Source: an uncultured Cyclobacteriaceae bacterium (lineage in GTDB: Bacteria; Bacteroidota; Bacteroidia; Cytophagales; Cyclobacteriaceae). From it: a stretch of 62,796 bases of DNA. The stretch is taken from contig CALGOB010000149.1 of NCBI GenBank assembly GCA_937958005.1, positions 1-62,796 of the forward strand, in the 5' to 3' direction. Positions within the stretch are counted from its first letter, which is position 1. Each line of letters opens with the position of its first letter. The translations under genes were made by a program, and so were the position numbers. Of this stretch, positions 1 through 9,339 are shown in pieces. A model generated the notes under the pieces. The model ran no database searches. It had not been told where the DNA came from and saw only the letters and a program-made list of their open reading frames with translations.

Positions 1-47
1 AACACAAACTGCAACTCAAGTCTAAAATCTTTTGTCTAGAGTTTTTT

Positions 48-227
48 AACCCGAATGATGCATTAAACTTTTAAGAGAAAATCATAAATAGCTGTTAGAT
101 AGTTGCTTAAATTCTGATTTGCAACGCAGACATAGTCTCCATTGTGGTGAGTAGGAAATTAGGATTTAAGTGGCTGGATGATTGTTAGTTATGGTTTGCA
201 TCAAATTTCTAATGCATCATTTGAGTT
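48..227 (+). repeat. Repeat A copy 1: 180-bp imperfect palindrome
   Basis: One of three full copies (others at 36182-36361 on the minus strand and 46599-46778), all exactly 180 bp. The ends are an inverted repeat based on AACCCGAATGATGCATTA; the right end of this copy is slightly worn. Inside, 83-120 can pair with 156-193 over 38 positions. On the plus strand 34 of the 38 are Watson-Crick or G.U pairs. The 35-nt apical segment 121-155 is almost identical in all copies. It could be a non-autonomous mobile element or a structured RNA. Confidence 0.85.
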
Positions 228-557
228 AAAAGGAAAACTACTTTAGTTTTGAGAAATGGGACAATCGTTTGTTCTTCAATAGTTAATGACTGGCAGAACT
301 ATAATAAATGCAGAATGAAGGTTGGCTATAGCTTCGGGTGAACCTCATTTAGAATTATCAGAAAAATGAGGAATTAAATAAATAACTTGATCACTTTATT
401 CAAATACAGTTTGAGATCTCGGTATATTGTTAGATATTTGCAAAATAAATAGCAGCAGAAGAGCTGTTATCTCATTCATTGACAGGAATTTAGGGAACTA
501 CGGAAAAAAAATATTTAATAAATTTTTTCAAAAGTTTTTTTAAAAGGAAAAAGCTTA

Positions 558-565
558 TACTTTTG
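558..565 (+). promoter_or_regulatory. Candidate -7 box of the tRNA-Tyr/Gly/Thr-tuf transcript
   Basis: TACTTTTG matches the Bacteroidota -7 consensus TAnnTTTG and is followed by CATTTCC. No good TTG -33 box is visible about 20 nt upstream, so the call rests on the -7 box, the position before the tRNAs, and the TTTGC..CC extension shared with other translation-gene promoters in the window. Confidence 0.5.
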
Positions 566-630
566 CATTTCCTTAAACGAAAGGGGTACAAGCAACGGCT
601 TGATTAATTACTTGAAATAATGATAAAACT

Positions 631-713
631 GGGGGAATACCAAAGCGGCCAACTGGGACGGACTGTAAATCCGTTGACTTAAGTCTTCGTAGGTTCGAAT
701 CCTGCTTCCCCCA
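631..713 (+). tRNA. tRNA-Tyr (anticodon GTA)
   Basis: The acceptor arms GGGGGAA (631-637) and TTCCCCC (706-712) pair fully, with discriminator A at 713. The anticodon loop shows GTA. The 83-nt length and the extra stem between the anticodon and T arms fit a class II tRNA-Tyr. The T loop has GGTTCGAATCC. CCA is not encoded. Confidence 0.95.
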
Positions 714-748
714 CTTTAATTTTCCTGAAATTTACTTTTTAGGAATAA

Positions 749-821
749 GCGGGTGTAGCTCAGTTGGTAGAGCGACAGCCTTCCAAGCTGTAGGTCGTGG
801 GTTCGAGCCTCATCACCCGCT
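749..821 (+). tRNA. tRNA-Gly (anticodon TCC)
   Basis: The acceptor arms GCGGGTG (749-755) and CACCCGC (814-820) pair fully. The anticodon stem ACAGC/GCTGT encloses the loop CTTCCAA, giving anticodon TCC. T loop GGGTTCGAGCC is present. It lies 35 nt after tRNA-Tyr and is probably on the same transcript. Confidence 0.95.
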
Positions 822-837
822 CATTTTATCATTTCAA

Positions 838-909
838 GCCGATGTAGCTCAGGGGTAGAGTGCTTCCTTGGTAAGGAAGAGGTCACGGGTTCAAATCCCG
901 TCATTGGCT
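838..909 (+). tRNA. tRNA-Thr (anticodon GGT)
   Basis: The acceptor arms GCCGATG (838-844) and CATTGGC (902-908) pair with one G.T wobble. The anticodon stem CTTCC/GGAAG encloses TTGGTAA, giving anticodon GGT. The T arm GGGTTCAAATCCC is intact. It is the last tRNA before tuf. Confidence 0.95.
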
Positions 910-977
910 CTACAATGAGAAAAAGTATTATATTATTTTAATTAATTCGTAAATAACTAAACTGAGGATTTTCAGAC

Positions 978-2165
978 ATGGCAAAAGAAACCTTTGACCG
1001 TTCGAAACCGCACGTTAATATAGGGACTATAGGTCACGTTGACCATGGAAAAACTACATTAACTGCAGCAATTTCTAAAGTATTGGCAGATCAAGGTCTT
1101 GCAGAAAACAGAGACTTTTCATCTATTGACAATGCACCTGAAGAAAAAGAAAGAGGTATTACTATCAATACTTCACACATTGAGTACGCAACAGCTAACA
1201 GACATTATGCACACGTTGACTGTCCTGGTCACGCAGATTATGTTAAGAATATGGTTACTGGAGCGGCGCAAATGGATGGCGCTATATTGGTAGTTGCTGC
1301 TACTGATGGTCCTATGCCTCAAACTAGAGAGCACATTCTTCTTGCAAGACAAGTTGGTGTTCCAGCTTTAGTTGTCTTCATGAACAAAGTTGATTTAGTA
1401 GACGATGAAGAGCTATTAGAATTAGTTGAACTTGAAGTTAGAGAATTACTTAGCTTTTACGAATTCCCGGGTGATGACATTCCAGTAATCCAAGGTTCTG
1501 CATTAGGTGCATTGAACGGAGAAGCTGAATGGGTAACCAAAGTGAACGAATTAATGGAAGCTGTTGATAGTTATATCCCACTTCCAGAAAGATTGGTAGA
1601 TAAAGATTTCTTAATGCCTGTAGAAGATGTATTCTCTATCACAGGTAGAGGTACTGTTGCTACTGGTAGAATTGAAAGAGGTGTTATCAATAGTGGAGAA
1701 GCTGTAGACATCATCGGTATGGGTGCCGAAGATTTGAAATCAACAGTAACTGGTGTTGAAATGTTTAGAAAAATACTAGACAGAGGTGAAGCTGGTGATA
1801 ATGTTGGATTATTGTTAAGAGGTATTGAGAAATCTCAGATTAAAAGGGGAATGATCATTTGTAAGCCTGCTTCAGTAACTCCTCACTCTCACTTTAAAGC
1901 AGAAGTATATGTGCTTTCAAAAGAAGAAGGTGGAAGACACACTCCATTCTTTAATAAATACAGACCTCAGTTCTATTTAAGAACTACAGACGTTACAGGT
2001 GAAATTATGTTGCCTGAAAACGTTGAAATGGTTATGCCTGGTGATAACGTAACTATCGAAGTGAAACTTATCAATAAAGTAGCACTAGAAGGTGGGTTAA
2101 GATTCGCTATCAGAGAAGGTGGTAGAACAGTTGGTGCAGGTCAGGTAACTGAGATATTAGACTAA
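978..2165 (+). CDS. tuf: Elongation factor Tu
   Basis: This GTPase brings aminoacyl-tRNA to the ribosomal A site. The 395-residue protein is full length. Visible G motifs are GHVDHGKT (19-26), RGITI (about 59-63), DCPGH (81-85) and NKVD (136-139), followed by the two beta-barrel domains, ending in ILD. It starts at ATG 978 within MAKETF, the usual EF-Tu N terminus. It lies 68 bp after tRNA-Thr with no clear promoter between, so it is probably co-transcribed with the three tRNAs. A strong terminator follows at 2187. Only one tuf is present in this window. Confidence 0.98.
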   Translation: MAKETFDRSKPHVNIGTIGHVDHGKTTLTAAISKVLADQGLAENRDFSSIDNAPEEKERGITINTSHIEYATANRHYAHVDCPGHADYVKNMVTGAAQMDGAILVVAATDGPMPQTREHILLARQVGVPALVVFMNKVDLVDDEELLELVELEVRELLSFYEFPGDDIPVIQGSALGALNGEAEWVTKVNELMEAVDSYIPLPERLVDKDFLMPVEDVFSITGRGTVATGRIERGVINSGEAVDIIGMGAEDLKSTVTGVEMFRKILDRGEAGDNVGLLLRGIEKSQIKRGMIICKPASVTPHSHFKAEVYVLSKEEGGRHTPFFNKYRPQFYLRTTDVTGEIMLPENVEMVMPGDNVTIEVKLINKVALEGGLRFAIREGGRTVGAGQVTEILD

Positions 2166-2186
2166 CATATTTTACAATATATAAAG

Positions 2187-2220
2187 ATACGCCTGAATTT
2201 TATTCAGGCGTATTTGTTTA
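2187..2220 (+). terminator. Rho-independent terminator after tuf
   Basis: An 11-bp perfect stem, ATACGCCTGAA (2187-2197) with TTCAGGCGTAT (2203-2213), encloses a 5-nt loop and runs into TTTGTTT. It closes the tRNA-tuf transcript. The following promoter overlaps its tail. Confidence 0.85.
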
Positions 2221-2244
2221 TTAATATCAAAACAGCTAAATTTG
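2213..2244 (+). promoter_or_regulatory. Promoter of tRNA-Trp-secE-nusG-rplKAJL-rpoBC
   Basis: TTTG at 2213-2216 and TAAATTTG at 2237-2244 are 20 nt apart, a good match to the Bacteroidota sigma-A promoter. The sequence after the -7 box is CAGTCCTTTT, identical to that of the rplC promoter at 17476. Confidence 0.75.
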
Positions 2245-2270
2245 CAGTCCTTTTGGGCTGTGTGTTTTTT

Positions 2271-2343
2271 ACGGGTGTAGCTCAGCTGGTAGAGCAGTGG
2301 TCTCCAAAACCAAAGGTCGTGAGTTCGAATCTTACCTCCCGTG
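2271..2343 (+). tRNA. tRNA-Trp (anticodon CCA)
   Basis: The anticodon loop CTCCAAA gives CCA. The acceptor arms ACGGGTG (2271-2277) and CTCCCGT (2336-2342) pair at six of seven positions, with a T-T mismatch at 6-67. The anticodon stem has a G-A mismatch at 27-43. It sits 20 bp before secE, the usual Bacteroidota arrangement. Confidence 0.92.
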
Positions 2344-2363
2344 CAAATAAAAAGAAATAAGAA

Positions 2364-2555
2364 ATGGCAAAAATTGTTGAGTTCTTTAAAGAGTCGTATG
2401 ACGAAATGTTGAACAAAGTAACTTGGCCGAAATATACTGAGTTACAAAGCAGTTCTATTTTGGTTTTGGTCGCATCGCTTATTTTTGCTTTATTAATAGG
2501 TCTCATAGATTTGGGATTTGATAATGCCCTGCAATTATTTTACAACGAATTTTAA
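2364..2555 (+). CDS. secE: Preprotein translocase subunit SecE
   Basis: A 63-residue membrane protein that stabilises the SecYEG channel in the inner membrane. The conserved VTWPKYTEL segment (19-27) precedes a single transmembrane helix at about 30-50, the minimal one-helix form of SecE. It lies between tRNA-Trp and nusG, the classical position. The start is the ATG at 2364, giving MAKIVEFFKES. Confidence 0.95.
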   Translation: MAKIVEFFKESYDEMLNKVTWPKYTELQSSSILVLVASLIFALLIGLIDLGFDNALQLFYNEF

Positions 2556-2564
2556 GAATTTACA

Positions 2565-3125
2565 ATGGGTGAACAACTTAAATGGTATGTAGTAAGGGCT
2601 GTTAGTGGGCAGGAAAAAAAGGTGAAAAGCTATCTTGAGATGGAAATATCCAGAAGAGGTTTGGAGGAATTTATTCCTCAAATTTTGATTCCTGCTGAGA
2701 AAGTGTACGAAATGAGGAATGGCAAGAAGAGAGTGAGAGAAAGAAATTTCTTTCCTGGATATGTGCTGGTGTTTGCTAATTTGACTCATGGTGAAGCGCA
2801 ACATACAATTACTGATATTCCTGGTGTGATAGGGTTTCTTGGCTCTGGAACTACAAAAGCTTCCAAAGTTCCTGTAGCATTAAGACAATCCGAAGTGAAT
2901 AGAATACTAGGAAAAGTAGATGAGGTTGACGATCTCGAAGAGAAATTGGATACTCCATATATAGTTGGGGAATCTGTCAAGGTAATGGACGGACCATTTA
3001 GTGGTTTCACCGGAACTGTTGAAGAAGTTTTCGAAGAGCGTAAAAAGTTAAATGTTACTGTTAAAATATTTGGCAGGAATACTCCTGTCGAATTGAATTA
3101 CATTCAAGTAGAAAAAATAGATTAG
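2565..3125 (+). CDS. nusG: Transcription termination/antitermination factor NusG
   Basis: A 186-residue factor that binds RNA polymerase and affects pausing, termination and coupling to translation. The N-terminal NGN domain begins [14 protein letters not shown] and contains [10 protein letters not shown]. The C-terminal KOW domain carries [15 protein letters not shown] (about 138-152). It starts 9 bp after secE and ends 4 bp before rplK, so it is part of one operon. Confidence 0.97.
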   Translation: MGEQLKWYVVRAVSGQEKKVKSYLEMEISRRGLEEFIPQILIPAEKVYEMRNGKKRVRERNFFPGYVLVFANLTHGEAQHTITDIPGVIGFLGSGTTKASKVPVALRQSEVNRILGKVDEVDDLEEKLDTPYIVGESVKVMDGPFSGFTGTVEEVFEERKKLNVTVKIFGRNTPVELNYIQVEKID

Positions 3126-3129
3126 CAAG

Positions 3130-3576
3130 ATGGCTAAAGAAATAAGTGGATACTTAAAGCTTCAGATAAAAGGAGGAGCGGCGAATCCTTCACCTCCCGT
3201 AGGACCTGCACTGGGTAGTAAAGGTCTGAATATAATGGAGTTTTGCAAGCAATTCAATGCAAGGTCTCAGGAAAAACAAGGTCAGGTATTACCAGTTTTA
3301 ATTACAATCTATACTGATAAGTCTTTTGACTTTGTAATTAAGACACCACCTGCTGCTGTACTTGTAATGAACGCTGCTAAATTAAAGAAAGGTTCTGCAG
3401 AATCTAATAGGACTAAAGTAGGTTCTATTACTTGGGATCAAGTAAAGGAAATAGCAGAAACAAAACTTCCTGATTTAAATGCTTTTGATATTCAGCCTGC
3501 TATGAGAATGGTAGCTGGAACAGCAAGAAGTATGGGAGTTAAAATTACTGGAGATGCCCCTTGGGCCAATAATTAA
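3130..3576 (+). CDS. rplK: 50S ribosomal protein L11
   Basis: A 148-residue protein of the GTPase-associated centre that binds 23S rRNA. The N-terminal segment has the [18 protein letters not shown] motif typical of L11. The C-terminal RNA-binding domain contains [10 protein letters not shown]. It follows nusG by 4 bp and precedes rplA, the standard order. Confidence 0.98.
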   Translation: MAKEISGYLKLQIKGGAANPSPPVGPALGSKGLNIMEFCKQFNARSQEKQGQVLPVLITIYTDKSFDFVIKTPPAAVLVMNAAKLKKGSAESNRTKVGSITWDQVKEIAETKLPDLNAFDIQPAMRMVAGTARSMGVKITGDAPWANN

Positions 3577-3587
3577 TCAATTGAACA

Positions 3588-4289
3588 ATGGGTAAATTGA
3601 CAAAAAATCAAAAAGCAGCTCTAGAAAAGGTAAACTTTGAGCAAGAGTATGCGCTAGAAGAAGCTAGTAAATTAGTAAAAGAGATTACTTTCACTAAATT
3701 TGATGCTTCTGTAGATATCGACGTTAGGCTTGGTGTAGATCCAAGAAAAGCGGATCAAATGGTTAGAGGAGTAGTTGCACTTCCTCATGGTACTGGTAAA
3801 GAAGTAAAAGTATTGGTATTGTGTACGCCAGACAAGGAAGCAGCAGCAAAAGAAGCTGGTGCAGACTTCGTAGGGCTGGATGAATTTATCACTAAGATAG
3901 AGGGTGGCTGGACTGATATAGACGTAATTATTACTATGCCTACCGTAATGGCTAAGGTTGGTAGATTGGGTAGAGTTTTAGGGCCTAGAGGTTTAATGCC
4001 TAACCCAAAGTCTGGTACCGTAACAATGGATGTAGCTAAAGCTGTTAATGAAGTAAAATCAGGTAAAATAGATTTTAAAGTTGACAAATTTGGGATAATT
4101 CACACAAGTGTAGGAAAAGCCTCTTTTACTCCTGAGAAAATTAAGGATAATGTAATGGAGGTAATGAATACTATTAATAAGTTGAAACCTTCCTCAGCAA
4201 AAGGTACTTACATTGAAAGCATTTACTTGTCTACAACTATGAGTAAAGGTATTGCAATAGAGAAAAACAGTGTAATCGCAACTACATAA
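3588..4289 (+). CDS. rplA: 50S ribosomal protein L1
   Basis: A 233-residue protein of the L1 stalk, close to the usual length. Conserved segments include [19 protein letters not shown] (about 127-145) and VGKASF near the C terminus. In many bacteria L1 represses its own operon by binding the rplK leader; I did not identify such a site here. The start is ATG 3588 (MGKLTKNQK). Confidence 0.98.
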   Translation: MGKLTKNQKAALEKVNFEQEYALEEASKLVKEITFTKFDASVDIDVRLGVDPRKADQMVRGVVALPHGTGKEVKVLVLCTPDKEAAAKEAGADFVGLDEFITKIEGGWTDIDVIITMPTVMAKVGRLGRVLGPRGLMPNPKSGTVTMDVAKAVNEVKSGKIDFKVDKFGIIHTSVGKASFTPEKIKDNVMEVMNTINKLKPSSAKGTYIESIYLSTTMSKGIAIEKNSVIATT

Positions 4290-4294
4290 TAATC

Positions 4295-4819
4295 ATGACT
4301 AGAGAAGAAAAAGCAGAAATAATAAAAGAGCTCTCTACGAAATTCCAAGAGAATGGAAGCTTTTACATAACTGATACTTCAGGACTTACAGTAGCTGAGA
4401 TTAATCAGTTTAGACAACTTTGCTTTAACAAAGGTGTTGAATATAGAGTAGTGAAAAATACATTGATAAAGAAAGCATTAGATACATTAGATGCAGACTT
4501 TTCAGGTGTAGATCCTATATTAAAAGGATTTTCAGGAGTAATGTTTTCGAAAGAAGTAGCAAACGCTCCAGCAAAAATAATTAAAGAGTTTAAGAAAACT
4601 GATAAAGACGGTCGTCCTACCTTTAAAGGGGCTTCCATCGATACCGATCTCTTTATAGGGGAGGAACATCTTAATACCTTAAGCGATCTTAAATCAAGAG
4701 AAGAGCTTATTGGTGAGATTATCGGCCTTTTACAGTCACCAGCAAAAACTGTTATTTCTTCGCTTCAGAGTGGAGGACAGACACTTTCTGGTCTTGTAAA
4801 GACTTTGTCAGAACGTTAA
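4295..4819 (+). CDS. rplJ: 50S ribosomal protein L10
   Basis: A 174-residue protein that anchors L7/L12 dimers to the ribosome. The N-terminal rRNA-binding domain contains VKNTLIKKAL, and the C-terminal helix that carries L7/L12 ends in LSGLVKTLSER. Only 5 bp separate it from rplA, so there is no room for a separate L10 leader of the E. coli type upstream. Confidence 0.97.
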   Translation: MTREEKAEIIKELSTKFQENGSFYITDTSGLTVAEINQFRQLCFNKGVEYRVVKNTLIKKALDTLDADFSGVDPILKGFSGVMFSKEVANAPAKIIKEFKKTDKDGRPTFKGASIDTDLFIGEEHLNTLSDLKSREELIGEIIGLLQSPAKTVISSLQSGGQTLSGLVKTLSER

Positions 4820-4862
4820 TAAGTGATTTTAAAAATACAAATTAATTTAAATTAGAGGTAAA

Positions 4863-5237
4863 ATGGCAGATTTGAAAGAATTCGCTGAGCAGTTAGTTAA
4901 CTTAACTGTAAAGGAAGTAAATGAACTAGCTGGTATCTTAAAAGATGATTACGGTATCGAGCCTGCTGCAGCTGCGGCTGTTGCGGTTGCTGGTCCAGGT
5001 GGTGGTGGTGACGCTGCTGAAGAAAAGACAGCATTTGATGTAATTCTAAAAGCTCCGGGTGGTGCTAAACTAGCCGTAGTGAAATTGGTGAAAGAATTAA
5101 CAGGCCTTGGTCTTAAGGAAGCTAAAGCTTTAGTTGATGAAGCACCAAAACCAGTTAAAGAAGGTATTGCTAAAGATGAGGCTGAAGGTCTTAAAAAGCA
5201 ATTGGAAGAAGCTGGAGCTGAAGTAGAATTGAAATAA
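4863..5237 (+). CDS. rplL: 50S ribosomal protein L7/L12
   Basis: A 124-residue stalk protein that recruits translational GTPases. It shows the expected N-terminal dimerisation domain, an Ala/Gly-rich hinge (about 40-57) and the C-terminal domain with [20 protein letters not shown]. The 43-bp gap after rplJ is AT-rich. It is followed by a 168-bp leader before rpoB. Confidence 0.98.
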   Translation: MADLKEFAEQLVNLTVKEVNELAGILKDDYGIEPAAAAAVAVAGPGGGGDAAEEKTAFDVILKAPGGAKLAVVKLVKELTGLGLKEAKALVDEAPKPVKEGIAKDEAEGLKKQLEEAGAEVELK

Positions 5238-5405
5238 TATTGGTGCCATTTAAAGATGGCAAAAAAATTGGAGGCCTGGCTCCCTGGCCTGATGAAAATC
5301 AGGTTTCGGGATCAGGTCTTTTCCTGTTTGTTAAAATTTAACAGACTTTTATAGTTTAGGATATCACGTGATCCTTGACATATATTAACTTAAATAATAC
5401 GAGCC
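5238..5405 (+). promoter_or_regulatory. Structured rplL-rpoB intergenic leader
   Basis: The 168-bp gap holds several inverted repeats: CCTGAT/ATCAGG at about 5287-5302, a repeat of ATCAGG near 5311, GTTAAA/TTTAAC at about 5330-5342, and a near-palindrome around ATCACGTGAT (5362-5371). None is followed by a T run. In other bacteria this gap holds an attenuator or RNase III site; such a role here is inference. Confidence 0.4.
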
Positions 5406-8400
5406 TTGGCTAATATTACAAAATCAGGAAGAATTAACTTCTCCTCTATAAAATCAGTAATTGATTACCCAGATTTTCTGGACGTTCAAGTACAATCTTT
5501 TTTAGATTTTTTCCAATTGGAAACACCTGCAGAAAAGAGGTCACAAGAAGGTCTTTTTAAGGTGTTTTCTGAGAATTTCCCAATTTCAGATTCAAGGGAT
5601 AATTTTATTCTTGAGTTTATAGATTATTTAGTCGACCCTCCAAAATATAATGTTGATGAGTGTATCGACAGAGGATTAACATACTCAGTACCATTAAAAG
5701 CCAAACTTCGTCTTTCCTGTAATGACGAAGAAAATGAAGAATTTGAGACAATTGAACAAGAAGTGTTTTTGGGAAATATTCCATACATGACATTAAAGGG
5801 TTCGTTTGTTATTAATGGAGCTGAAAGAGTAATTGTATCACAATTACATAGATCTCCAGGTGTTTTCTTTGCTCAAAGTAAGCACACAAATGGTACTGTT
5901 TTATATTCAGCTAGAATTATTCCTTTTAAGGGATCTTGGATAGAGTTTGCGACAGACGTAAACAATGTAATGTATTCTTATATTGATAGGAAAAAGAAAT
6001 TCCCGGTAACTACGCTTTTAAGAGCTATAGGTTATGGTTCAGATAAAGATATCTTGGATTTGTTTGGCCTTTCTGAAGAGGTAGAAGCAAATGCGAAAGC
6101 ATTAAAAGACTGTGTAGGTAGAAAATTAGCTGCTAGAGTTCTTAGAACTTGGACGGAAGATTTTGTTGATGAAGATACAGGAGAAGTAGTTTCTATTGAT
6201 AGAAATGAAGTACTTCTAGAAAGAGATTCTATTATTGAAGAAGAAGATATAGAGACAATCATTGATTCTGGGAGTCAATCTATTATTCTTCATAAAAAAG
6301 ACGTTAATGTAACTGATTACTCTATTATTTATAATACGCTTCAAAAGGATAATTCTAACTCTGAAAAAGAAGCTGTAGAACAAATATATAGACAGTTAAG
6401 AAATACTGAGGCTCCTGATGAGCAAACAGCTCGAGATATTATTCATAACCTGTTCTTTAGTGATAAACGTTATGATTTAGGAGAGGTAGGTAGATATAGG
6501 ATCAATAGGAAACTTGGTTTAGATGCCGATAGAGATAATAAAGTATTAACTACTGAAGATATTATTCATATTGTTAAGTATTTAATTGGATTAATTAACT
6601 CTAAAGCTGTGGTTGATGATATTGATCACTTAAGTAATAGAAGAGTTAGGACTGTAGGGGAGCAACTTTATGCTCAGTTTGGTGTAGGTCTTGCAAGAAT
6701 GGCAAGAACCATCCGTGAAAGAATGAATGTAAGGGATAACGAAGATTTCAAACCTGTTGATTTGATCAATGCAAGGACACTATCTTCTGTGATTAATTCA
6801 TTCTTCGGTACTAACCAATTATCTCAGTTTATGGATCAGACCAATCCATTAGCTGAAATTACACATAAAAGGAGAATGTCTGCATTAGGGCCTGGAGGTC
6901 TTTCAAGAGAAAGAGCTGGTTTTGAGGTAAGAGATGTTCATTATACTCATTACGGTCGTCTTTGTACAATTGAAACACCAGAAGGACCTAATATTGGTTT
7001 GATATCTTCTCTATGTGTTCATGCTAAAGTAAATAGTATGGGATTTATAGAAACTCCTTATCGTAAGGTTGAGACTGGTAAAGTAAACATGTCAGATAAA
7101 GTAATTTATCTAACAGCAGAGGAAGAAGATTCTCATAATATTGCTCAAGCAAATGCTCCTGTTGACGAATCAGGTAAGTATTTAAATGATAAAGTAAAAG
7201 CAAGATTTGAAGGTGATTTCCCTGTAGTTGAACCAGGTGAGTTATCTTATATGGATGTTGCTCCTAATCAAATTGTCTCTGTTGCTGCGTCTATGATTCC
7301 TTTCTTGGAACATGATGATGCAAACCGTGCCTTGATGGGATCAAACATGCAGCGTCAAGCTGTTCCTCTTTTAAGACCAGAGTCACCTATAGTAGGAACT
7401 GGCTTAGAAAGAAGAGTAGCGCTTGATTCTAGGGCTTTGGTATTGGCTGAAGGCGAAGGAACAGTTGAATATGCGGATGCTAAAAAGATAGTTGTTAAAT
7501 ATGATGTTACTGATGAGGAAAAGCTTGTAGCTTTTAATAACAGTAGCAAAAAATATGATTTGGTTAAGTTTAGAAGAACTAACCAAGATACCTGTATTAA
7601 CTTAAAGCCAATCGTTAAGGCTGGTGACAAGGTTGAGAAAGGCCAAGCTCTATGTGAAGGTTTTGCTACTCAAAAAGGTGAATTAGCCCTAGGAAGAAAC
7701 ATGAAAGTAGCTTTCATGCCTTGGCAAGGATACAATTTTGAAGATGCAATTGTAATTTCAGAAAGAGTTGTAAGAAATGATGTGTTTACTTCTATCCATA
7801 TTGAAGAGTTTGAATTAGAAGTAAGAGATACCAAAAGAGGGGAGGAAGAATTAACTTCTGAAATTCCTAATGTAAGCGAAGAAGCAGTTAAAAACCTTGA
7901 TGAAAATGGAATCATTAGAATTGGTGCCGAGATCAAAGAAGGTGATATTTTAATTGGTAAGATCACTCCTAAAGGTGAAACAGACCCAACCCCAGAAGAA
8001 AAGCTTTTAAGAGCTATTTTTGGTGACAAAGCTGGAGATGTTAAAGATGCCTCTTTAAAAGCATCCCCTTCATTAAGAGGGGTTGTGATAGATACTAAGC
8101 TTTTTTCTAGGCCTAAGAAAGATAAGGATCTTAGGGCGAGAGCTAAAAAGGAAGTAGAGGTACTTAAGTCTAAATACTCAAGGGATTTAAATAAGCTTAG
8201 GGGAATCATGATTTCTAAATTGACTGAATTGCTTGATGGAATTACCAGTAATGGTATTAAGCATAAATTTGGTGAAGAGATTATGTCTAAAGGGGTTAAA
8301 TTTAACGGTAGAAATATTGAAGAAAACATCTTCCCTGCTAGAAATGTATTTAGAGATGAAAGTAGTTACAATGTTCCTGAGGAAGCTAACTTGATAAGTG

Positions 8401-9278
8401 ATTTGCTTATTGAGAATTGGACTGATGACGAACATATTAATGATCTTATTTCTCAGCTAGTTAAGAATTACTATATAGAGAGAAATGACATTGCAGGTAT
8501 CTTTAAGAGAGAAAGATTTACCTTAGAAGTAGGGGATGAGTTACCAACCGGGATCGTACAATTAGCAAAAGTATATGTTGCTAAGAAACGTAAACTGAAA
8601 GTTGGAGATAAGATGGCAGGAAGACATGGTAACAAAGGAGTTGTTGCTAAGATTGTAAGAGAAGAAGATATGCCATTCTTAGAAGATGGAACACCTGTTG
8701 ATATTGTATTGAATCCATTGGGTGTACCTTCAAGGATGAATATTGGTCAAATTTATGAGACAGTACTTGGTTGGGCTGGATTAAAATTGGGCAAAAAATA
8801 TGCTACTCCAATATTTGATGGTGCTTCTATGGATGAAGTAGCCGCTGAATTAACAGCAGCTAACTTGCCTGATTTTGGAAGAACCTACTTATATGATGGT
8901 TTAACAGGGAAAATGTTTGACCAACCTGTTACTGTAGGTGTGATCTATATGCTTAAATTAGGTCACCTAGTAGATGATAAGATGCACGCAAGGTCTATCG
9001 GTCCATACTCATTGATTACACAGCAACCCCTTGGAGGTAAGGCACAGTTTGGTGGTCAGAGATTTGGAGAGATGGAAGTTTGGGCACTTGAAGCATTTGG
9101 TGCAGCTAACGTACTTCAAGAGATTTTGACAATCAAATCTGATGATGTAATTGGTCGTGCAAAAGCTTACGAGGCTATTGTTAAAGGTGAGAATATGCAG
9201 AAACCGAATATTCCTGAATCGTTCAATGTTTTGGTTCATGAATTAAGAGGCTTAGCATTAGAAATCACTTTAGAGTAA
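5406..9278 (+). CDS. rpoB: DNA-directed RNA polymerase subunit beta
   Basis: The 1290-residue beta subunit forms one half of the polymerase active cleft. The rifampicin region reads [19 protein letters not shown], with the residues usual for sensitive enzymes. [13 protein letters not shown] and the C-terminal [18 protein letters not shown] are also present. The reading frame starts with TTG at 5406 (decoded [14 protein letters not shown]). No in-frame ATG or GTG lies just upstream, and the next Met is far inside conserved sequence, so TTG is the likely start. rpoC follows after 61 bp. Confidence 0.97.
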   Translation: MANITKSGRINFSSIKSVIDYPDFLDVQVQSFLDFFQLETPAEKRSQEGLFKVFSENFPISDSRDNFILEFIDYLVDPPKYNVDECIDRGLTYSVPLKAKLRLSCNDEENEEFETIEQEVFLGNIPYMTLKGSFVINGAERVIVSQLHRSPGVFFAQSKHTNGTVLYSARIIPFKGSWIEFATDVNNVMYSYIDRKKKFPVTTLLRAIGYGSDKDILDLFGLSEEVEANAKALKDCVGRKLAARVLRTWTEDFVDEDTGEVVSIDRNEVLLERDSIIEEEDIETIIDSGSQSIILHKKDVNVTDYSIIYNTLQKDNSNSEKEAVEQIYRQLRNTEAPDEQTARDIIHNLFFSDKRYDLGEVGRYRINRKLGLDADRDNKVLTTEDIIHIVKYLIGLINSKAVVDDIDHLSNRRVRTVGEQLYAQFGVGLARMARTIRERMNVRDNEDFKPVDLINARTLSSVINSFFGTNQLSQFMDQTNPLAEITHKRRMSALGPGGLSRERAGFEVRDVHYTHYGRLCTIETPEGPNIGLISSLCVHAKVNSMGFIETPYRKVETGKVNMSDKVIYLTAEEEDSHNIAQANAPVDESGKYLNDKVKARFEGDFPVVEPGELSYMDVAPNQIVSVAASMIPFLEHDDANRALMGSNMQRQAVPLLRPESPIVGTGLERRVALDSRALVLAEGEGTVEYADAKKIVVKYDVTDEEKLVAFNNSSKKYDLVKFRRTNQDTCINLKPIVKAGDKVEKGQALCEGFATQKGELALGRNMKVAFMPWQGYNFEDAIVISERVVRNDVFTSIHIEEFELEVRDTKRGEEELTSEIPNVSEEAVKNLDENGIIRIGAEIKEGDILIGKITPKGETDPTPEEKLLRAIFGDKAGDVKDASLKASPSLRGVVIDTKLFSRPKKDKDLRARAKKEVEVLKSKYSRDLNKLRGIMISKLTELLDGITSNGIKHKFGEEIMSKGVKFNGRNIEENIFPARNVFRDESSYNVPEEANLISDLLIENWTDDEHINDLISQLVKNYYIERNDIAGIFKRERFTLEVGDELPTGIVQLAKVYVAKKRKLKVGDKMAGRHGNKGVVAKIVREEDMPFLEDGTPVDIVLNPLGVPSRMNIGQIYETVLGWAGLKLGKKYATPIFDGASMDEVAAELTAANLPDFGRTYLYDGLTGKMFDQPVTVGVIYMLKLGHLVDDKMHARSIGPYSLITQQPLGGKAQFGGQRFGEMEVWALEAFGAANVLQEILTIKSDDVIGRAKAYEAIVKGENMQKPNIPESFNVLVHELRGLALEITLE

Positions 9279-9339
9279 TTATAATAGATAAAATTGATCC
9301 CAACGGTAGCGTTGGGACTAAATTATATATAGGATAACT

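Larger units (their letters stand above)
1..630. other. Gene-free left edge with one palindromic repeat and a candidate promoter
   Basis: No convincing coding frame is seen here. The stretch holds repeat A copy 1 (48-227) and a candidate promoter box at 558-565 for the tRNA cluster. From 228 to about 550 I see only AT-rich sequence without clear structure. Confidence 0.6.

Noticed and set aside
48-227. Repeat A as a classical riboswitch
   Set aside because: Copies lie in unrelated places, including between convergent genes, and the element has terminal inverted repeats as in mobile elements.
5246-5267. GCCAT/ATGGC hairpin after rplL as a terminator
   Set aside because: It is followed by A residues, not T, on the coding strand.
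7670-8329. A 219-codon open frame on the minus strand
   Set aside because: It lies wholly inside conserved rpoB sequence, is Ser/Leu-rich low-quality sequence and has no family features.
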